Shown here in pieces: positions 15,683 to 24,597 of a stretch of 64,000 nt of DNA. Position 1 is the stretch's first letter. Each line of letters starts with the position of its first letter. The notes under the pieces are model-generated. The model was not told where the DNA came from. It did no database searches and worked only from the letters and a program-made list of their open reading frames with translations. The position numbers and the translations under genes were made by a program. The stretch is from Streptomyces deccanensis (GTDB lineage Bacteria > Actinomycetota > Actinomycetes > Streptomycetales > Streptomycetaceae), in contig NZ_CP092431.1 of the NCBI RefSeq assembly GCF_022385335.1, positions 6,758,001 through 6,822,000 on the forward strand, in the 5' to 3' direction.

Positions 15683-18085
15683 ATGAACGAGGGGAAGCCC
15701 ACGAAGGCGAAGTGGTGGAGCCGCCCCCGAGCGCACGGCGCGGGGGCCGAGACGGCGGGCGCCGAGTCGCCCGGGGCCGGGCCCGCAGGAACCGCCGGTT
15801 CCGGAGGGCCTGTCGGAGCTGTGGAGCCCTTCGGGTCGCCTGCTGACGCGGCCCGTGCGGAAAACCCCGAGGGTGACTTCGAGTTGGAGCGCCCGGCGGC
15901 GACGACGACGCCGCCGACGCTGGCATCGGCCTCCGGTGAGGCCGACTCCGACTCCGACTACGAGCTGGCCCGCCCGGCCGCCGAGGCCCCGCCCGGCCAC
16001 ACCTCCACGCCGACCGTCGAATCAGCCGAAACGGACGGTGACTTCGAACTGGAGCGACCGGCCGTGAGGAACGCGGCGACGACCGGCTCCGCGGCGACCA
16101 CGGCTTCTGCCGCGGCCACCGGCTCCGCCACTGCCGTGGCCCCTGCCGCAGTCACCCCCGTCACCACGGTCGTCGGCGCTGCCGATGTCGGCGATGCTCG
16201 GCCGGCGGGGGCGCAAGGTGCCCTGAGCGCCCCTGAGGCGCCCTCTGAGCGCCTCAAGCCGCTGCACGACCCCGATCCCTACGGCACCCCGCCGTACGGC
16301 GAGCCCGGCCCCTGGGCGCCCGCTCCGCCGGTCCAGCATCCGGCGACGACTCCCGCCCCCGGCACGGGCGTTCAGCCGACGACACCGGCACACGACGTGC
16401 ACGCGGTGACAGGGCAACCCGCACTCGACGGCGCGACCGTGCCGGGAGCCGGAAGTGGCGGTGGGGAGGCCTCGGCTTCGGCGGTCTCCTCGACGCGCGC
16501 GGGAACGCCCGCGGCGGCCGCTCCCGCACACCCAGACGCGGCCGCAGCGGTGACCCCGGCCCACGGCACCGCCGTAGCGACGGCCACCCCGCAGCCCGCG
16601 ATGTCGGACCAGCACCCGGCCGCACCTCGACCCGGTACGGCCCCGTTCTTGGACACGGCCCAGTCCGCCGCCACCCCCTACCCCGACGCCTCGCAGCCTC
16701 CCGGGGCCTCCTACGCGTATCCGTCCCAGCCGGGCCCTCCGCCCTTCGGGGACCCGGCGCGGTCGGTCCCACCCCCGTACGCGGGCGGAGTACCGGCCGC
16801 CCAGCCCCCGCAGCCCTCGCAGGGAGCCGGAGGCCCGCACCCCTCCGGGGCCTATGCCGATCCCGGGCAGTCGCCGCACGGCTCGCGGGGGCCCTGGCAG
16901 AACTACGACCCGTGGGCCGGGTCGGGGTCGCTGCAGCAGAACGGGGCCGCGGTGCACGACGCGGCCAGGCGGCCTCGGCGCAGGGGCAGGACGCTGCTGA
17001 TCGGCGCCCTGCTGATCGCCGTCGTGGCCGGCGGCATCGGCGGAGCCGTCGGCGCGTACCTGGAGCGCAACGGCGGCGTCGGGGCCATCGAACTGCCCCA
17101 GACCAGCGACGGGGTGACGGGCCGGGCGCCCGACAGCGTGGCCGGGATCGCCGCCAGCGCGCTGCCCAGCGTCGTGACCCTGCACGTGAGCGGGGACAGC
17201 GCGCAGGGCACCGGCACCGGCTTCGTGCTCGACGAGCGCGGCCACATCCTCACCAACAACCACGTCGTGGACCCCGCCGGCAGCGGCGGCGAGATATCGG
17301 TGACCTTCAGCGGCGGTGAGACCGCCAAGGCCACCATGGTCGGCCGGGACACCGGCTACGACCTGGCCGTGGTCAAGGTGTCCGGTGTCAGCGGACTCAA
17401 GCCGCTGCCGCTGGGCAACTCCGAGGAGGTCCAGGTCGGCGACCCGGTCGTCGCCATCGGCGCCCCCTTCGACCTGGCCAACACCGTCACCTCCGGCATC
17501 ATCAGCGCCAAGGAGCGGCCCATCACGGCCGGCGGCGAGAGCGGCGACGTGAGTGACGTGTCCTACGTGGACGCGCTGCAGACCGACGCGCCGATAAACC
17601 CCGGCAACTCCGGAGGTCCGCTCCTCGACGGCAAGGCCCGGGTGATCGGCATCAACAGCGCCATCCGCTCCGCCGGCAGCGGCTCCGAGTCGGACGGCGG
17701 GCAGGCCGGTTCCATCGGGCTCGGCTTCGCGATACCCATCAACCAGGGAAAGCGCGTCGCCGAGGAGCTGATCAACACCGGCAAGGCCACCCACCCGGTG
17801 ATCGGGGTCACCCTCGACATGGACTACTCGGGTGACGGCGCCCGCATCGGTGACCAGGGAGACGGCGGCGGCTCCGGGGTGACGTCGGGCGGCCCCGCCG
17901 ACCGGGCGGGCATGCGCTCGGGCGACGTCATCACCGAGGTCGACGGCCAGCGGGTCCACTCCGGCGACGAACTGATCGTCAAGGTCCGCGCCCACCGGCC
18001 CGGCGACCGCCTGGAGCTCACCCTCCTGCGCAACGGCAGGGAGCGGACGGTCACCCTCACCCTCGGCTCGTCCGGCGGCGACTGA
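15683..18085 (+). CDS. htrA: HtrA/DegP-like serine protease with PDZ domain
   Basis: 800 aa. An unusually long cytoplasmic, Pro/Ala-rich, probably disordered N-terminus (about 1-430) holds three copies of a (D)FELERPA-like motif at residues 65, 92 and 120. A transmembrane helix follows (about 436-459, LLIGALLIAVVAGGIGGAVG), then the trypsin-like protease with H527 (NNHVV), D560 (GYDLAVVKV) and S643 (NPGNSGGPLLD), and a C-terminal PDZ domain (SGGPADRAGMRSGDVITEVDG). It should act outside the membrane on damaged envelope proteins. The start is ATG 15683 with GGGGAGAAC upstream. Its position after the anti-sigma gene fits an envelope-stress regulon. Confidence 0.93.
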   Translation: MNEGKPTKAKWWSRPRAHGAGAETAGAESPGAGPAGTAGSGGPVGAVEPFGSPADAARAENPEGDFELERPAATTTPPTLASASGEADSDSDYELARPAAEAPPGHTSTPTVESAETDGDFELERPAVRNAATTGSAATTASAAATGSATAVAPAAVTPVTTVVGAADVGDARPAGAQGALSAPEAPSERLKPLHDPDPYGTPPYGEPGPWAPAPPVQHPATTPAPGTGVQPTTPAHDVHAVTGQPALDGATVPGAGSGGGEASASAVSSTRAGTPAAAAPAHPDAAAAVTPAHGTAVATATPQPAMSDQHPAAPRPGTAPFLDTAQSAATPYPDASQPPGASYAYPSQPGPPPFGDPARSVPPPYAGGVPAAQPPQPSQGAGGPHPSGAYADPGQSPHGSRGPWQNYDPWAGSGSLQQNGAAVHDAARRPRRRGRTLLIGALLIAVVAGGIGGAVGAYLERNGGVGAIELPQTSDGVTGRAPDSVAGIAASALPSVVTLHVSGDSAQGTGTGFVLDERGHILTNNHVVDPAGSGGEISVTFSGGETAKATMVGRDTGYDLAVVKVSGVSGLKPLPLGNSEEVQVGDPVVAIGAPFDLANTVTSGIISAKERPITAGGESGDVSDVSYVDALQTDAPINPGNSGGPLLDGKARVIGINSAIRSAGSGSESDGGQAGSIGLGFAIPINQGKRVAEELINTGKATHPVIGVTLDMDYSGDGARIGDQGDGGGSGVTSGGPADRAGMRSGDVITEVDGQRVHSGDELIVKVRAHRPGDRLELTLLRNGRERTVTLTLGSSGGD

Positions 18086-18319
18086 CCGCGATCCGGCGGC
18101 CATGACGGCCGGCGTCCACTGACAGCAACTTCACAGAAGGGGCGCCGCACCCCCTCCTGCCAGGCAAACGGCTGGGAAAACCCGTCGGTCGCGCGGGGAC
18201 CGAAGCCGCCCGAAGGTACCGGATCGACGGCATCGCCGGGTACCGTGGATCCGGCCCGGACCACGGAAGACCTGCCGAGGCCCGCGGATCGGGACCGAGG
18301 ACATCGCAAGGAGCTTCAG

Positions 18320-18754
18320 GTGTTCAATGACATAGGTGCGCTCGAGGTGGTGACGCTCGTCGTCCTCGCCGTGCTCGTCTTCGGTCCGGACAAGCTCCCG
18401 AAGGTGATCCAGGACATCACGCGGACCATCCGCAAGATCCGCGAGTTCTCGGACAGCGCCAAGGCGGACATCCGCAACGAGCTCGGACCGGAGTTCAAGG
18501 ACTTCGAGTTCGAGGACCTCAACCCCAAGACGTTCATCCGCAAGCAGCTGGACAACGACGAACTGGGGCTGAAGGAGATCCGCAGCAACCTGGACCTGAA
18601 GAAGGAGATGGCCGAGCTCACGGACGCCGTCCACGGCCGTGACTCCGCGTCCGCCTCGTCGGACTCCTCCTCGGCCTCCTCCGCCGGCTCCGTCGACATG
18701 ACGAAGAAGCGCGAGATCGAGGAGCGCCCGCCGTACGACATGGACGCCACCTGA
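18320..18754 (+). CDS. tatB: Sec-independent translocase subunit TatB
   Basis: 144 aa. Starts MFNDIGALEVVTLVVLAVLVFGPDKLPKV by conceptual translation: a short N-terminal transmembrane helix, a GP hinge and an amphipathic helix, diagnostic of the TatA/B family. The Glu in the membrane segment and the long charged tail favour TatB. The rest is acidic with a Ser/Ala-rich linker. The GTG at 18320 is preceded by AAGGAGCTTCAG. It acts with TatA and TatC, encoded elsewhere, to export folded proteins. The htrA-tatB order is conserved in actinobacteria. Confidence 0.93.
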   Translation: MFNDIGALEVVTLVVLAVLVFGPDKLPKVIQDITRTIRKIREFSDSAKADIRNELGPEFKDFEFEDLNPKTFIRKQLDNDELGLKEIRSNLDLKKEMAELTDAVHGRDSASASSDSSSASSAGSVDMTKKREIEERPPYDMDAT

Positions 18755-18991
18755 GCCGTACGCCGGTGCGCCGCCCGTGCCCCCTGACGTGATGCGATTC
18801 ATACCGTCACGCACCCTCGTACGGCCCGAACCCGCCAGTACGCCGTCCTACGCGCCGGGCGCTTTCCCTGCTGCTCGGAGAGCTGTGGCTATGCTGCCCA
18901 GTTGTTGTGCGGACCGTAAGAAGAGCGAGCGACGACGCCCGAGGGGGGCGGGCCGCTCCGGTCCGTCTAGAGCGAGGAGGCGTCCGGGCAC

Positions 18992-19663
18992 ATGGAGACG
19001 ACGAGTCGGGTAGGCGCGCAGGCGTCGGCCGCGGAGGGTGGACAACAGCTCTCCTCCGCCCGCCGCACGGTCGACGGCTACCTGCTGGCGCCCTTCCCTT
19101 GGTACGGCCTCGACGAGGCCTTCACGGGACCGCGCTGGCTGATGCAGGTCGGTACGTCGGCGGAAGGAGCCGTCGAGCACGGTTCGATCGGCCACGGTGA
19201 CGAGCCCTCGGTGCGCAACGAGTACACCGCCGGGTCGGACGACGAGGCCAAGGAGCGGTTCGCGGTCGTGGTGACCGTCGCGGCGAATCCGTCCCGGAGG
19301 AGCGCCGACGGTACGGGGCTGCTGGAGGCCACCTCGGTGTCCTCGGCGGCGTGGCTCGCGGGCGTGGGGCTCCTGTCCTTCACCTGGCCCGGTCAGTTGG
19401 ACCACTCCCTGCGGGACGACTGGCTGGACCAGCAGACCGAGGCCGCGTGGGTGCTGGCCGACGATCTCGCCGGGGCCGACTGGACGACCCTGTCCCTGCC
19501 GGTGGACGGCGTGCCGACGCCGTTCCACTACCGCGAGTCCGAGTTCGGGTGGGTGCTCGCGGGGTCGACCTCGCAAGGGGTGCATGTGGGGGCGTACGGG
19601 CGTGGCATGAGCGCGTACGGTCTGGGGTTCGCCGTGGTCAAGGACGTCGAGGCGTACGCGTAA
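18992..19663 (+). CDS. Conserved hypothetical protein
   Basis: 223 aa, soluble, no signal peptide, no Cys motif. I do not recognise a catalytic domain. It is rich in Gly, Ala and Trp, with segments such as LLAPFPWYGLDEAFTGPRW and SEFGWVLAGSTSQGVHVGAY that suggest a compact beta-rich fold of the kind seen in actinobacterial proteins of unknown function. The ATG is preceded by GAGGAGG with about 12 nt spacing. A strong hairpin follows directly after the stop. Confidence 0.8.
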   Translation: METTSRVGAQASAAEGGQQLSSARRTVDGYLLAPFPWYGLDEAFTGPRWLMQVGTSAEGAVEHGSIGHGDEPSVRNEYTAGSDDEAKERFAVVVTVAANPSRRSADGTGLLEATSVSSAAWLAGVGLLSFTWPGQLDHSLRDDWLDQQTEAAWVLADDLAGADWTTLSLPVDGVPTPFHYRESEFGWVLAGSTSQGVHVGAYGRGMSAYGLGFAVVKDVEAYA

Positions 19664-19668
19664 CGGGG

Positions 19669-19703
19669 AAGGGCACCGCGCTGTGGTGTGCCGCGGTGCC
19701 CTT
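19669..19703. terminator. Bidirectional terminator hairpin
   Basis: 12-bp perfect arms (19669-19680 and 19692-19703) with an 11-nt loop, between the convergent hypothetical gene and mrp. Confidence 0.88.
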
Positions 19704-19747
19704 CATCGCCGTAGGGACTTCGGTGGTTCGGGGACCGCGGGTTCGTC

Positions 19748-19780
19748 GTGGCTCGTCGCGCGGTTCCCCGCGCCCCTGAG
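19748..19780. repeat. Dispersed intergenic repeat, short copy 3
   Basis: GTGGCTCGTCGCGCGGTTCC continuing into CCGCGCCCCTGAG is the same core as the copies near 31.93 and 35.98 kb. It lies between convergent genes. Confidence 0.6.
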
Positions 19781-19807
19781 AGCGTGCCCGCGGCTGCGAC
19801 AGGCGCC

Positions 19808-20941
19808 CTAGAACTTGTTCCTCGGGGTGATTCCCAGGCTCATGCCCGACAGGCCCCTCTGGCGGCCGCCCAGCTTGCCCGCGATGGCTCGCAGGGCCGC
19901 GCCGGCGGGGGAGTCGGGGTCGCTCAGGACCACCGGCCTGCCGTCGTCGCCGCCCTCGCGGAGGCGGACGTCGATGGGGATGGAGCCGAGGACCGGGACC
20001 GTGGCGCCGGTGGTGCGGGTCAGGCCGTCGGCGACCGTCTGGCCACCGCCCGTGCCGAACACGTCGACCATCTCGTCGCAGTGCGGGCAGGGCAGCCCCG
20101 CCATGTTCTCGACGACGCCGACGATCTTCTGGTGGGTCTGCACGGCGATGGAGCCGGCGCGCTCGGCGACCTCGGCCGCCGCCTGCTGAGGGGTCGTCAC
20201 GACGAGGATCTCGGCGTTCGGGACCAGCTGGGCGACGGAGATGGCGATGTCGCCGGTGCCCGGCGGGAGATCCAGGAGCAGGACGTCCAGGTCGCCCCAG
20301 TAGACGTCGGAGAGGAACTGCTGCAACGCCCGGTGCAGCATCGGGCCGCGCCAGACCACCGGGGAGTTGCCCGGGGTGAACATACCGATCGAGATGACCT
20401 TCACGCCGTTCGCGGACGGCGGCATGATCATGTTCTCGACCTGGGTGGGAAGGCCGTCGGCGCCCAGCATGCGGGGCACGGAGTGGCCGTAGATGTCGGC
20501 GTCGACGACGCCCACCTTGAGGCCGTCTGCGGCCATCGCCGCCGCCAGGTTCACCGTCACCGAGGACTTGCCGACGCCGCCCTTGCCGGAGGCCACGGCG
20601 TACACGCGCGTGAGGGAGCCAGGCTTGGCGAACGGGACCTCGCGCTCGGCCTGGCCGCCGCGCAGGGCGCCCGCCAGCTCCTTGCGCTGCTCGTCGCTCA
20701 TCACGTCCAGCTCGACGTCGACGCGGGTGACACCCTCGACGGCCGCGACCGCGTCGGTCACGCGCTGGGTGATCGTGTCGCGCATGGGGCAGCCGGAGAC
20801 CGTCAGGTACACGGCGACCGCGACCGTTCCGTCCGCGCCGATCTCCACCGACTTGACCATCCCGAGTTCGGTGATGGGGCGGTTGATCTCGGGGTCGTTC
20901 ACCGTCGACAGTGCTTCGCGCACCGCGTCTTCCGTAGCCAT
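19808..20941 (-). CDS. Mrp/NBP35-family P-loop ATPase, Fe-S cluster carrier
   Basis: 377 aa. The N-terminal MIP18/DUF59 domain (about 1-100: VNDPEINRPITELGMV, SGCPMRDTI) is followed by the Mrp ATPase with a deviant Walker A, ASGKGGVGKSSVTVNLA, the VVDADIYGHSVPRM segment, LLLDLPPGTGDI, and the CPHC cluster-binding motif (LPCPHCDEMV). These proteins carry and deliver 4Fe-4S clusters to apoproteins in the cytoplasm. The ATG at 20941 has TACCAT ending 7 nt upstream and no ribosome site, suggesting a leaderless mRNA. It is the first gene of a minus-strand block boundary and convergent with the gene on its 3' side. Confidence 0.94.
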   Translation of the reverse strand: MATEDAVREALSTVNDPEINRPITELGMVKSVEIGADGTVAVAVYLTVSGCPMRDTITQRVTDAVAAVEGVTRVDVELDVMSDEQRKELAGALRGGQAEREVPFAKPGSLTRVYAVASGKGGVGKSSVTVNLAAAMAADGLKVGVVDADIYGHSVPRMLGADGLPTQVENMIMPPSANGVKVISIGMFTPGNSPVVWRGPMLHRALQQFLSDVYWGDLDVLLLDLPPGTGDIAISVAQLVPNAEILVVTTPQQAAAEVAERAGSIAVQTHQKIVGVVENMAGLPCPHCDEMVDVFGTGGGQTVADGLTRTTGATVPVLGSIPIDVRLREGGDDGRPVVLSDPDSPAGAALRAIAGKLGGRQRGLSGMSLGITPRNKF

Positions 20942-20984
20942 AAGGACGATGGTACGGCGCTGCGCGGGGCCCCTGGGAGCCCTG

Positions 20985-21749
20985 TCAGCGGTCGCCCATG
21001 TCACGTCCGCGCGCGTGGTCCGGCGGGAATACGGTCCGGGTCCCGCGCGCCCCGTCCCCGTCGTGCTCGTGCAGCTCCCTGACCAGGTCATGGAGTTCCG
21101 AGCGCAGCCAGTCGCGGGTGGCGACCTCGCCGAGACCGATCCGCAGCGCGGCGATCTCCCTGGTCAGGTACTCGGTGTCGGCGATCGAGCGTTCGTTCTG
21201 CTTGCGGTCCTGTTCGAGGTTGACGCGGTCGCGGTCGTCCTGGCGGTTCTGCGCGAGCAGGATCAGCGGGGCGGCGTAGGAGGCCTGGAGCGAGAGCATC
21301 AGGGTGAGGAAAATGAAGGGGTAGTTGTCGAAGCGCAGGTCGCTGGGGGCGGAGACGTTCCACACCACCCACAGGATGATGACGAACGTCATCCAGACGA
21401 TGAACCGCCCGGTGCCCAGGAACCGCGCGATCCGCTCCGACAGCCGTCCGAAGGCCTCCGGGTCCCATTCGGGTAGGAACCTGGCCCGGCGCGGCAGCGG
21501 CTGGTCGAGACGCGTACGCGGGCGGGCGGTGGCCCCGGAGGGCGTGCGCTCCCTCAGGGGCGCTCCGGAGGGCGCTGTGCGCTCCCGCGCTCCCACGCCG
21601 GAGTGCGCCCGCTCCCGCCCCGCGTGACGCCCTTCCCGCCCCTCACGCCCCTCGCGCCCGATGTGCAGCCGTCCGTCCCGCCCCTCGCGTCCGCCGGGGC
21701 GCCCCTCCCGCCCTTCACGGGCCTCCCGCCCGTCCCGGTCAGGAGCCAT
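20985..21749 (-). CDS. DUF1003 membrane protein with EGR-repeat N-terminus
   Basis: 254 aa. The first ~75 residues are very rich in Gly, Arg and Glu (repeated REGREGR units, about 21610-21730 in DNA). The DUF1003 core follows: WDPEAFGRLSERIARFLG, a transmembrane helix (FIVWMTFVIILWVVWNV), DNYPFIFLTLMLSLQASYAA leading into a second helix, and a QNRQDDRDR segment, ending in a helical tail. The function of DUF1003 is unknown. The ATG at 21749 lies inside the MgtE-like gene (11-bp overlap), indicating coupled expression with it. Confidence 0.88.
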   Translation of the reverse strand: MAPDRDGREAREGREGRPGGREGRDGRLHIGREGREGREGRHAGRERAHSGVGARERTAPSGAPLRERTPSGATARPRTRLDQPLPRRARFLPEWDPEAFGRLSERIARFLGTGRFIVWMTFVIILWVVWNVSAPSDLRFDNYPFIFLTLMLSLQASYAAPLILLAQNRQDDRDRVNLEQDRKQNERSIADTEYLTREIAALRIGLGEVATRDWLRSELHDLVRELHEHDGDGARGTRTVFPPDHARGRDMGDR

Positions 21750-23046
21750 CGCCGACCTCCTGCCCGTCCGCGACGTCCTCGTCCTCGTCCTCGTCCAGAT
21801 GGAACTCCGTCTCCCGCCAGTCCTCGGGAAGCATGTGGTCCAGTACGTCATCGACGGTCACCGCGCCCAGCAGCGAGCCGCTCTCGTCGACCACGGGCGC
21901 CGCGACCATGTCGTACGTCGCGAAGAACCCGGCGACGGCGCGCAGCGCGGCCTCCGGGTCCAGCGGCTGGAGATCGTCGTCGAGGAGCGAACTGACCAGG
22001 GTGTACGGCGGGTCCCGCAGCAGCCGCTGGAAGTGGACGGTGCCGAGGTACTTGCCGGTCGGGGTCTCGTCCGGGGGCCGACACACGTACACCTGGGCGG
22101 CGAGCGCGGGGGACAGGTCGGCGTTGCGGACCCGCGCGAGCGCGTCGGCGACGGTCGCGTCCGGGCGCAGCACGATCGGCTCGGTGGTCATCAGACCGCC
22201 GGCGGTCTTCTCCTCGTACGCCATCAGCCGCCGTACGTCGGCCGCGTCGTCCGGCTGCATCAGCGTCAGCAGCCGTTCCTGTTCCTCCTCCGGCAGCTCG
22301 GCGAGGAGGTCGGCGGCGTCGTCCGGGTCCATGGCCTCCAGGACGTCGGCGGCCCGCTCCTCCTTGAGCTTGCCGAGGATCTCGATCTGGTCGTCCTCGG
22401 GCAGCTCCTCCAGGACGTCGGCGAGCCGGTCGTCGTCGAGGGCGGCGGCGACCTCGGCCCGGCGTTTGGGGGAGAGGTGGTGCAGCACATTGGCCAGGTC
22501 GGCCGGGCGGAGCTGCTCGAAGGTCGCGAGGAGGTTCTCGGCGCCCTGCCCGTGCTCCTCCAGCGAGAAGCCGGTGACCGCCGACCACTCCACGGTCACC
22601 GTCTCGCCCTTGTGCCGCCGGAACGCCCCGCCCTTGCCCTTGCGGACGAACACCCGGTCGATCTCCCAGTCCCGGCGGGCCGGCAGCTGCTGGACCGAGA
22701 TGTCGAGGACCGTCACCTCCTCGCCGGTCTCGACGAGCGTCACCCGCCGGTCCAGCAGCTCTCCGATGACGAGGCGCTCGGTGGGGCGCTGCTCGAAGCG
22801 GCGCACGTTCAGCACGCCGGTGGTGATGACCTGGCCCGACTCGATGCCGGTGACCCGGGTCATGGGCAGGAAGATCCGGCGCCGGGTGGACAGTTCGACG
22901 ACCAGACCGAGCAGACGCGGGGGCTTGCGGCCCACCCGCAGGATCGCCACCAGGTCCCGGACGCGGCCCACCTGGTCGCCGTTCGGGTCGAAGACGGCGA
23001 CGCCGGAGAGGTGGGAGACGAAGATCCGGGGCGCCACCGCCGCCAT
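21739..23046 (-). CDS. Soluble MgtE N-terminal/CBS-domain protein
   Basis: 435 aa. An N-terminal PRC-barrel-like part (LSGVAVFDPNGDQVGRVRDL) and a second one are followed by the MgtE N domain (about 195-290, repeated DDRLADVLEELPEDDQ and MDPDDAADLLAELPEEEQ) and two CBS repeats (about 300-420, GGLMTTEPIVLRPDATVADAL; DYMVAAPVVDESG-like segment). There is no transporter membrane domain, so it is not a Mg2+ channel itself, although it keeps the Mg2+/nucleotide-sensing module. The start is ATG 23046 after GGAAAGGGG. It overlaps the DUF1003 gene and lies near corA, which suggests a link with divalent-cation homeostasis, but that is inference. Confidence 0.9.
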   Translation of the reverse strand: MAAVAPRIFVSHLSGVAVFDPNGDQVGRVRDLVAILRVGRKPPRLLGLVVELSTRRRIFLPMTRVTGIESGQVITTGVLNVRRFEQRPTERLVIGELLDRRVTLVETGEEVTVLDISVQQLPARRDWEIDRVFVRKGKGGAFRRHKGETVTVEWSAVTGFSLEEHGQGAENLLATFEQLRPADLANVLHHLSPKRRAEVAAALDDDRLADVLEELPEDDQIEILGKLKEERAADVLEAMDPDDAADLLAELPEEEQERLLTLMQPDDAADVRRLMAYEEKTAGGLMTTEPIVLRPDATVADALARVRNADLSPALAAQVYVCRPPDETPTGKYLGTVHFQRLLRDPPYTLVSSLLDDDLQPLDPEAALRAVAGFFATYDMVAAPVVDESGSLLGAVTVDDVLDHMLPEDWRETEFHLDEDEDEDVADGQEVGDGS

Positions 23047-23222
23047 GAGCCGCCCCTTTCCTTCCCGTCGCGAGGGGAATGTCCGCCGAGGACGGCTTCA
23101 GGCTAGCCCGTCCCGATCGGATATGCCCTGGTGAGCGGTGCGGACGGACTGGCTCCGTGGTGGGTCGGGAGCCCCGGTACTCTGCGGTACGCCTGGACTC
23201 CCCACGAAGAGGTGCATCGCCT

Positions 23223-23978
23223 GTGACTGTGATTCCCCGTACCCGAAGGGCCGCACTGGTGAGCGCCGTCTGCACCCTGGTGGTCGGCGGGCTGGGGCTC
23301 ACCGGATGCGGCGAGGACCCCAACGAGGGCACCAACGGGGTCGGCAAGCTGGAGCCGGCGAAGATCCAGAGCACGACCAGGGCGGCGGCCACGGCGGCGG
23401 ACGCGGTCCGGCTGTCCGGGGCCGTGGTGAGCAACGGCAGGACCTACAAGCTGGACATGCGCCTGAAGGAGGACGGCGGTACCGGTTCGGTGACGTCGGA
23501 GGGCTCCACGTTCCGGCTGTTGAAGGTGGGGGAGCACCTCTTCCTCAAGGCCGACAAGGACTTCTGGGACCACCAGGACTCGGGGAAGGACGGCGGCGAC
23601 GAGGACTCCGAGGCGGCCGCGGCGGACAAGCTGGACGGCATGTATGTGAAGGTGCCGACCGGTGACCCGGCCTACAAGCGGTTCAGCGGCTTCACCGACA
23701 AGGACGTCCTCCTCAACAGCCTGCTCACCCTGCACGGCACGTTGTCCACCGAGGGCCATCACGAGCAGTCCGGCACCCGCACCATCCGCATCACCGGCGA
23801 CAAGGGCTCCGGCGGCACGCTCGACGTCTCCCTCGAAGGCACCCCGTACCCCCTCCGCCTCGTCCGCGCCGGCGACGCCGGCACCATCCTCCTCACCGAC
23901 TGGGGCAAGGACTTCACCCTGGAGGAGCCGGACGAGAAGTCGGTGGTGGACTACGGCAAGCAGTTGCCGACCTCTTGA
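23223..23978 (+). CDS. Probable lipoprotein (LppX/LprG-like size class)
   Basis: 251 aa. The N-terminus VTVIPRTRRAALVSAV followed by a hydrophobic stretch and lipobox LGLTGC gives a type II signal peptide; the Cys would be lipid-modified on the outer face of the membrane. The mature protein has a beta-rich pattern with YKLDMRLKEDGG, FRLLKVGEHLFLKAD and a long C-terminal strand region, resembling the half-barrel fold of actinobacterial lipid-binding lipoproteins, though I see no signature proving it. The GTG start is at 23223 with a weak ribosome site. It diverges from the MgtE-like gene. Confidence 0.85.
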   Translation: MTVIPRTRRAALVSAVCTLVVGGLGLTGCGEDPNEGTNGVGKLEPAKIQSTTRAAATAADAVRLSGAVVSNGRTYKLDMRLKEDGGTGSVTSEGSTFRLLKVGEHLFLKADKDFWDHQDSGKDGGDEDSEAAAADKLDGMYVKVPTGDPAYKRFSGFTDKDVLLNSLLTLHGTLSTEGHHEQSGTRTIRITGDKGSGGTLDVSLEGTPYPLRLVRAGDAGTILLTDWGKDFTLEEPDEKSVVDYGKQLPTS

Positions 23979-24026
23979 CGGGCCTGAGCAGCGACGCGAG
24001 GCCTCTTGCCGGAGCGGGCCAGGCGC

Positions 24027-24584
24027 TCAGCGCTTGCGGCGGGAGAAGAGCAGGCGTGGGACCGCTGCCGGAATCGGCCGGCGGGTGGTGGCCGACGTGG
24101 CGACCGGGGCCTCCGCCAGGTCGCCGTCGGGCAGCGGCAGGGTCACCCCCGTCGGCTCCAGGCGGAGCACCCGGCACTCGCGGGCCCACCGGGCCGGCAT
24201 GGCCTCACCGTCGGACGCGTTGAGGCGTTTGCCCTTGAGCTCGGCCACGGCGGACTCCCACTCGGGGGAGTCCGGGGCCAGTTCGACGACGCCCGCGGCC
24301 CAGCTGACCAGCCGCCCGCCCTTGTCCTTGCTGCGGACGGTCACCACCGCCGGGCCCCCGTCGACCAGGCCGGGCAGCGGCTGCTCACCCGGCCCGTCGC
24401 CCACCACGCACGCCGCGCCCTCGTGCCAGACGTGCCACAACGCGCGCGACGGCGCACTCGAGCCCGTGTCCCCGGGCGTCGGCGCGGTCCCGCCCCGTAC
24501 CCAGATGAGTCCGGACTTCTTGGTGGCCTCTTCGACGAGGGCACGATCGAGCAACGCGTCAGCGGTCGGCGAGTCGGCGTTCAT
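24027..24584 (-). CDS. Conserved hypothetical protein
   Basis: 185 aa. The segments LIWVRGGTAPTPGDTG and RALWHVWHEGAACVVGDGPG followed by GPAVVTVRSKDKGGRLVSW suggest a pyridoxamine-phosphate-oxidase-like split barrel, but no flavin-binding motif is certain. The C-terminus ends in a basic RRKR tail. The ATG at 24584 has TAGGCT ending 6 nt upstream, so the mRNA may be leaderless. It is 14 nt downstream of the corA-side intergenic gap on the same strand and could be expressed with corA. Confidence 0.75.
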   Translation of the reverse strand: MNADSPTADALLDRALVEEATKKSGLIWVRGGTAPTPGDTGSSAPSRALWHVWHEGAACVVGDGPGEQPLPGLVDGGPAVVTVRSKDKGGRLVSWAAGVVELAPDSPEWESAVAELKGKRLNASDGEAMPARWARECRVLRLEPTGVTLPLPDGDLAEAPVATSATTRRPIPAAVPRLLFSRRKR

Positions 24585-24597
24585 GGGGGCAGCCTAG

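Noticed and set aside
21600..21740. CRISPR-like repeat in the EGR-rich DNA of the DUF1003 gene
   Set aside because: The repeated units are short, in frame and encode Glu-Gly-Arg runs, so they are coding low-complexity sequence, not spacers and repeats.
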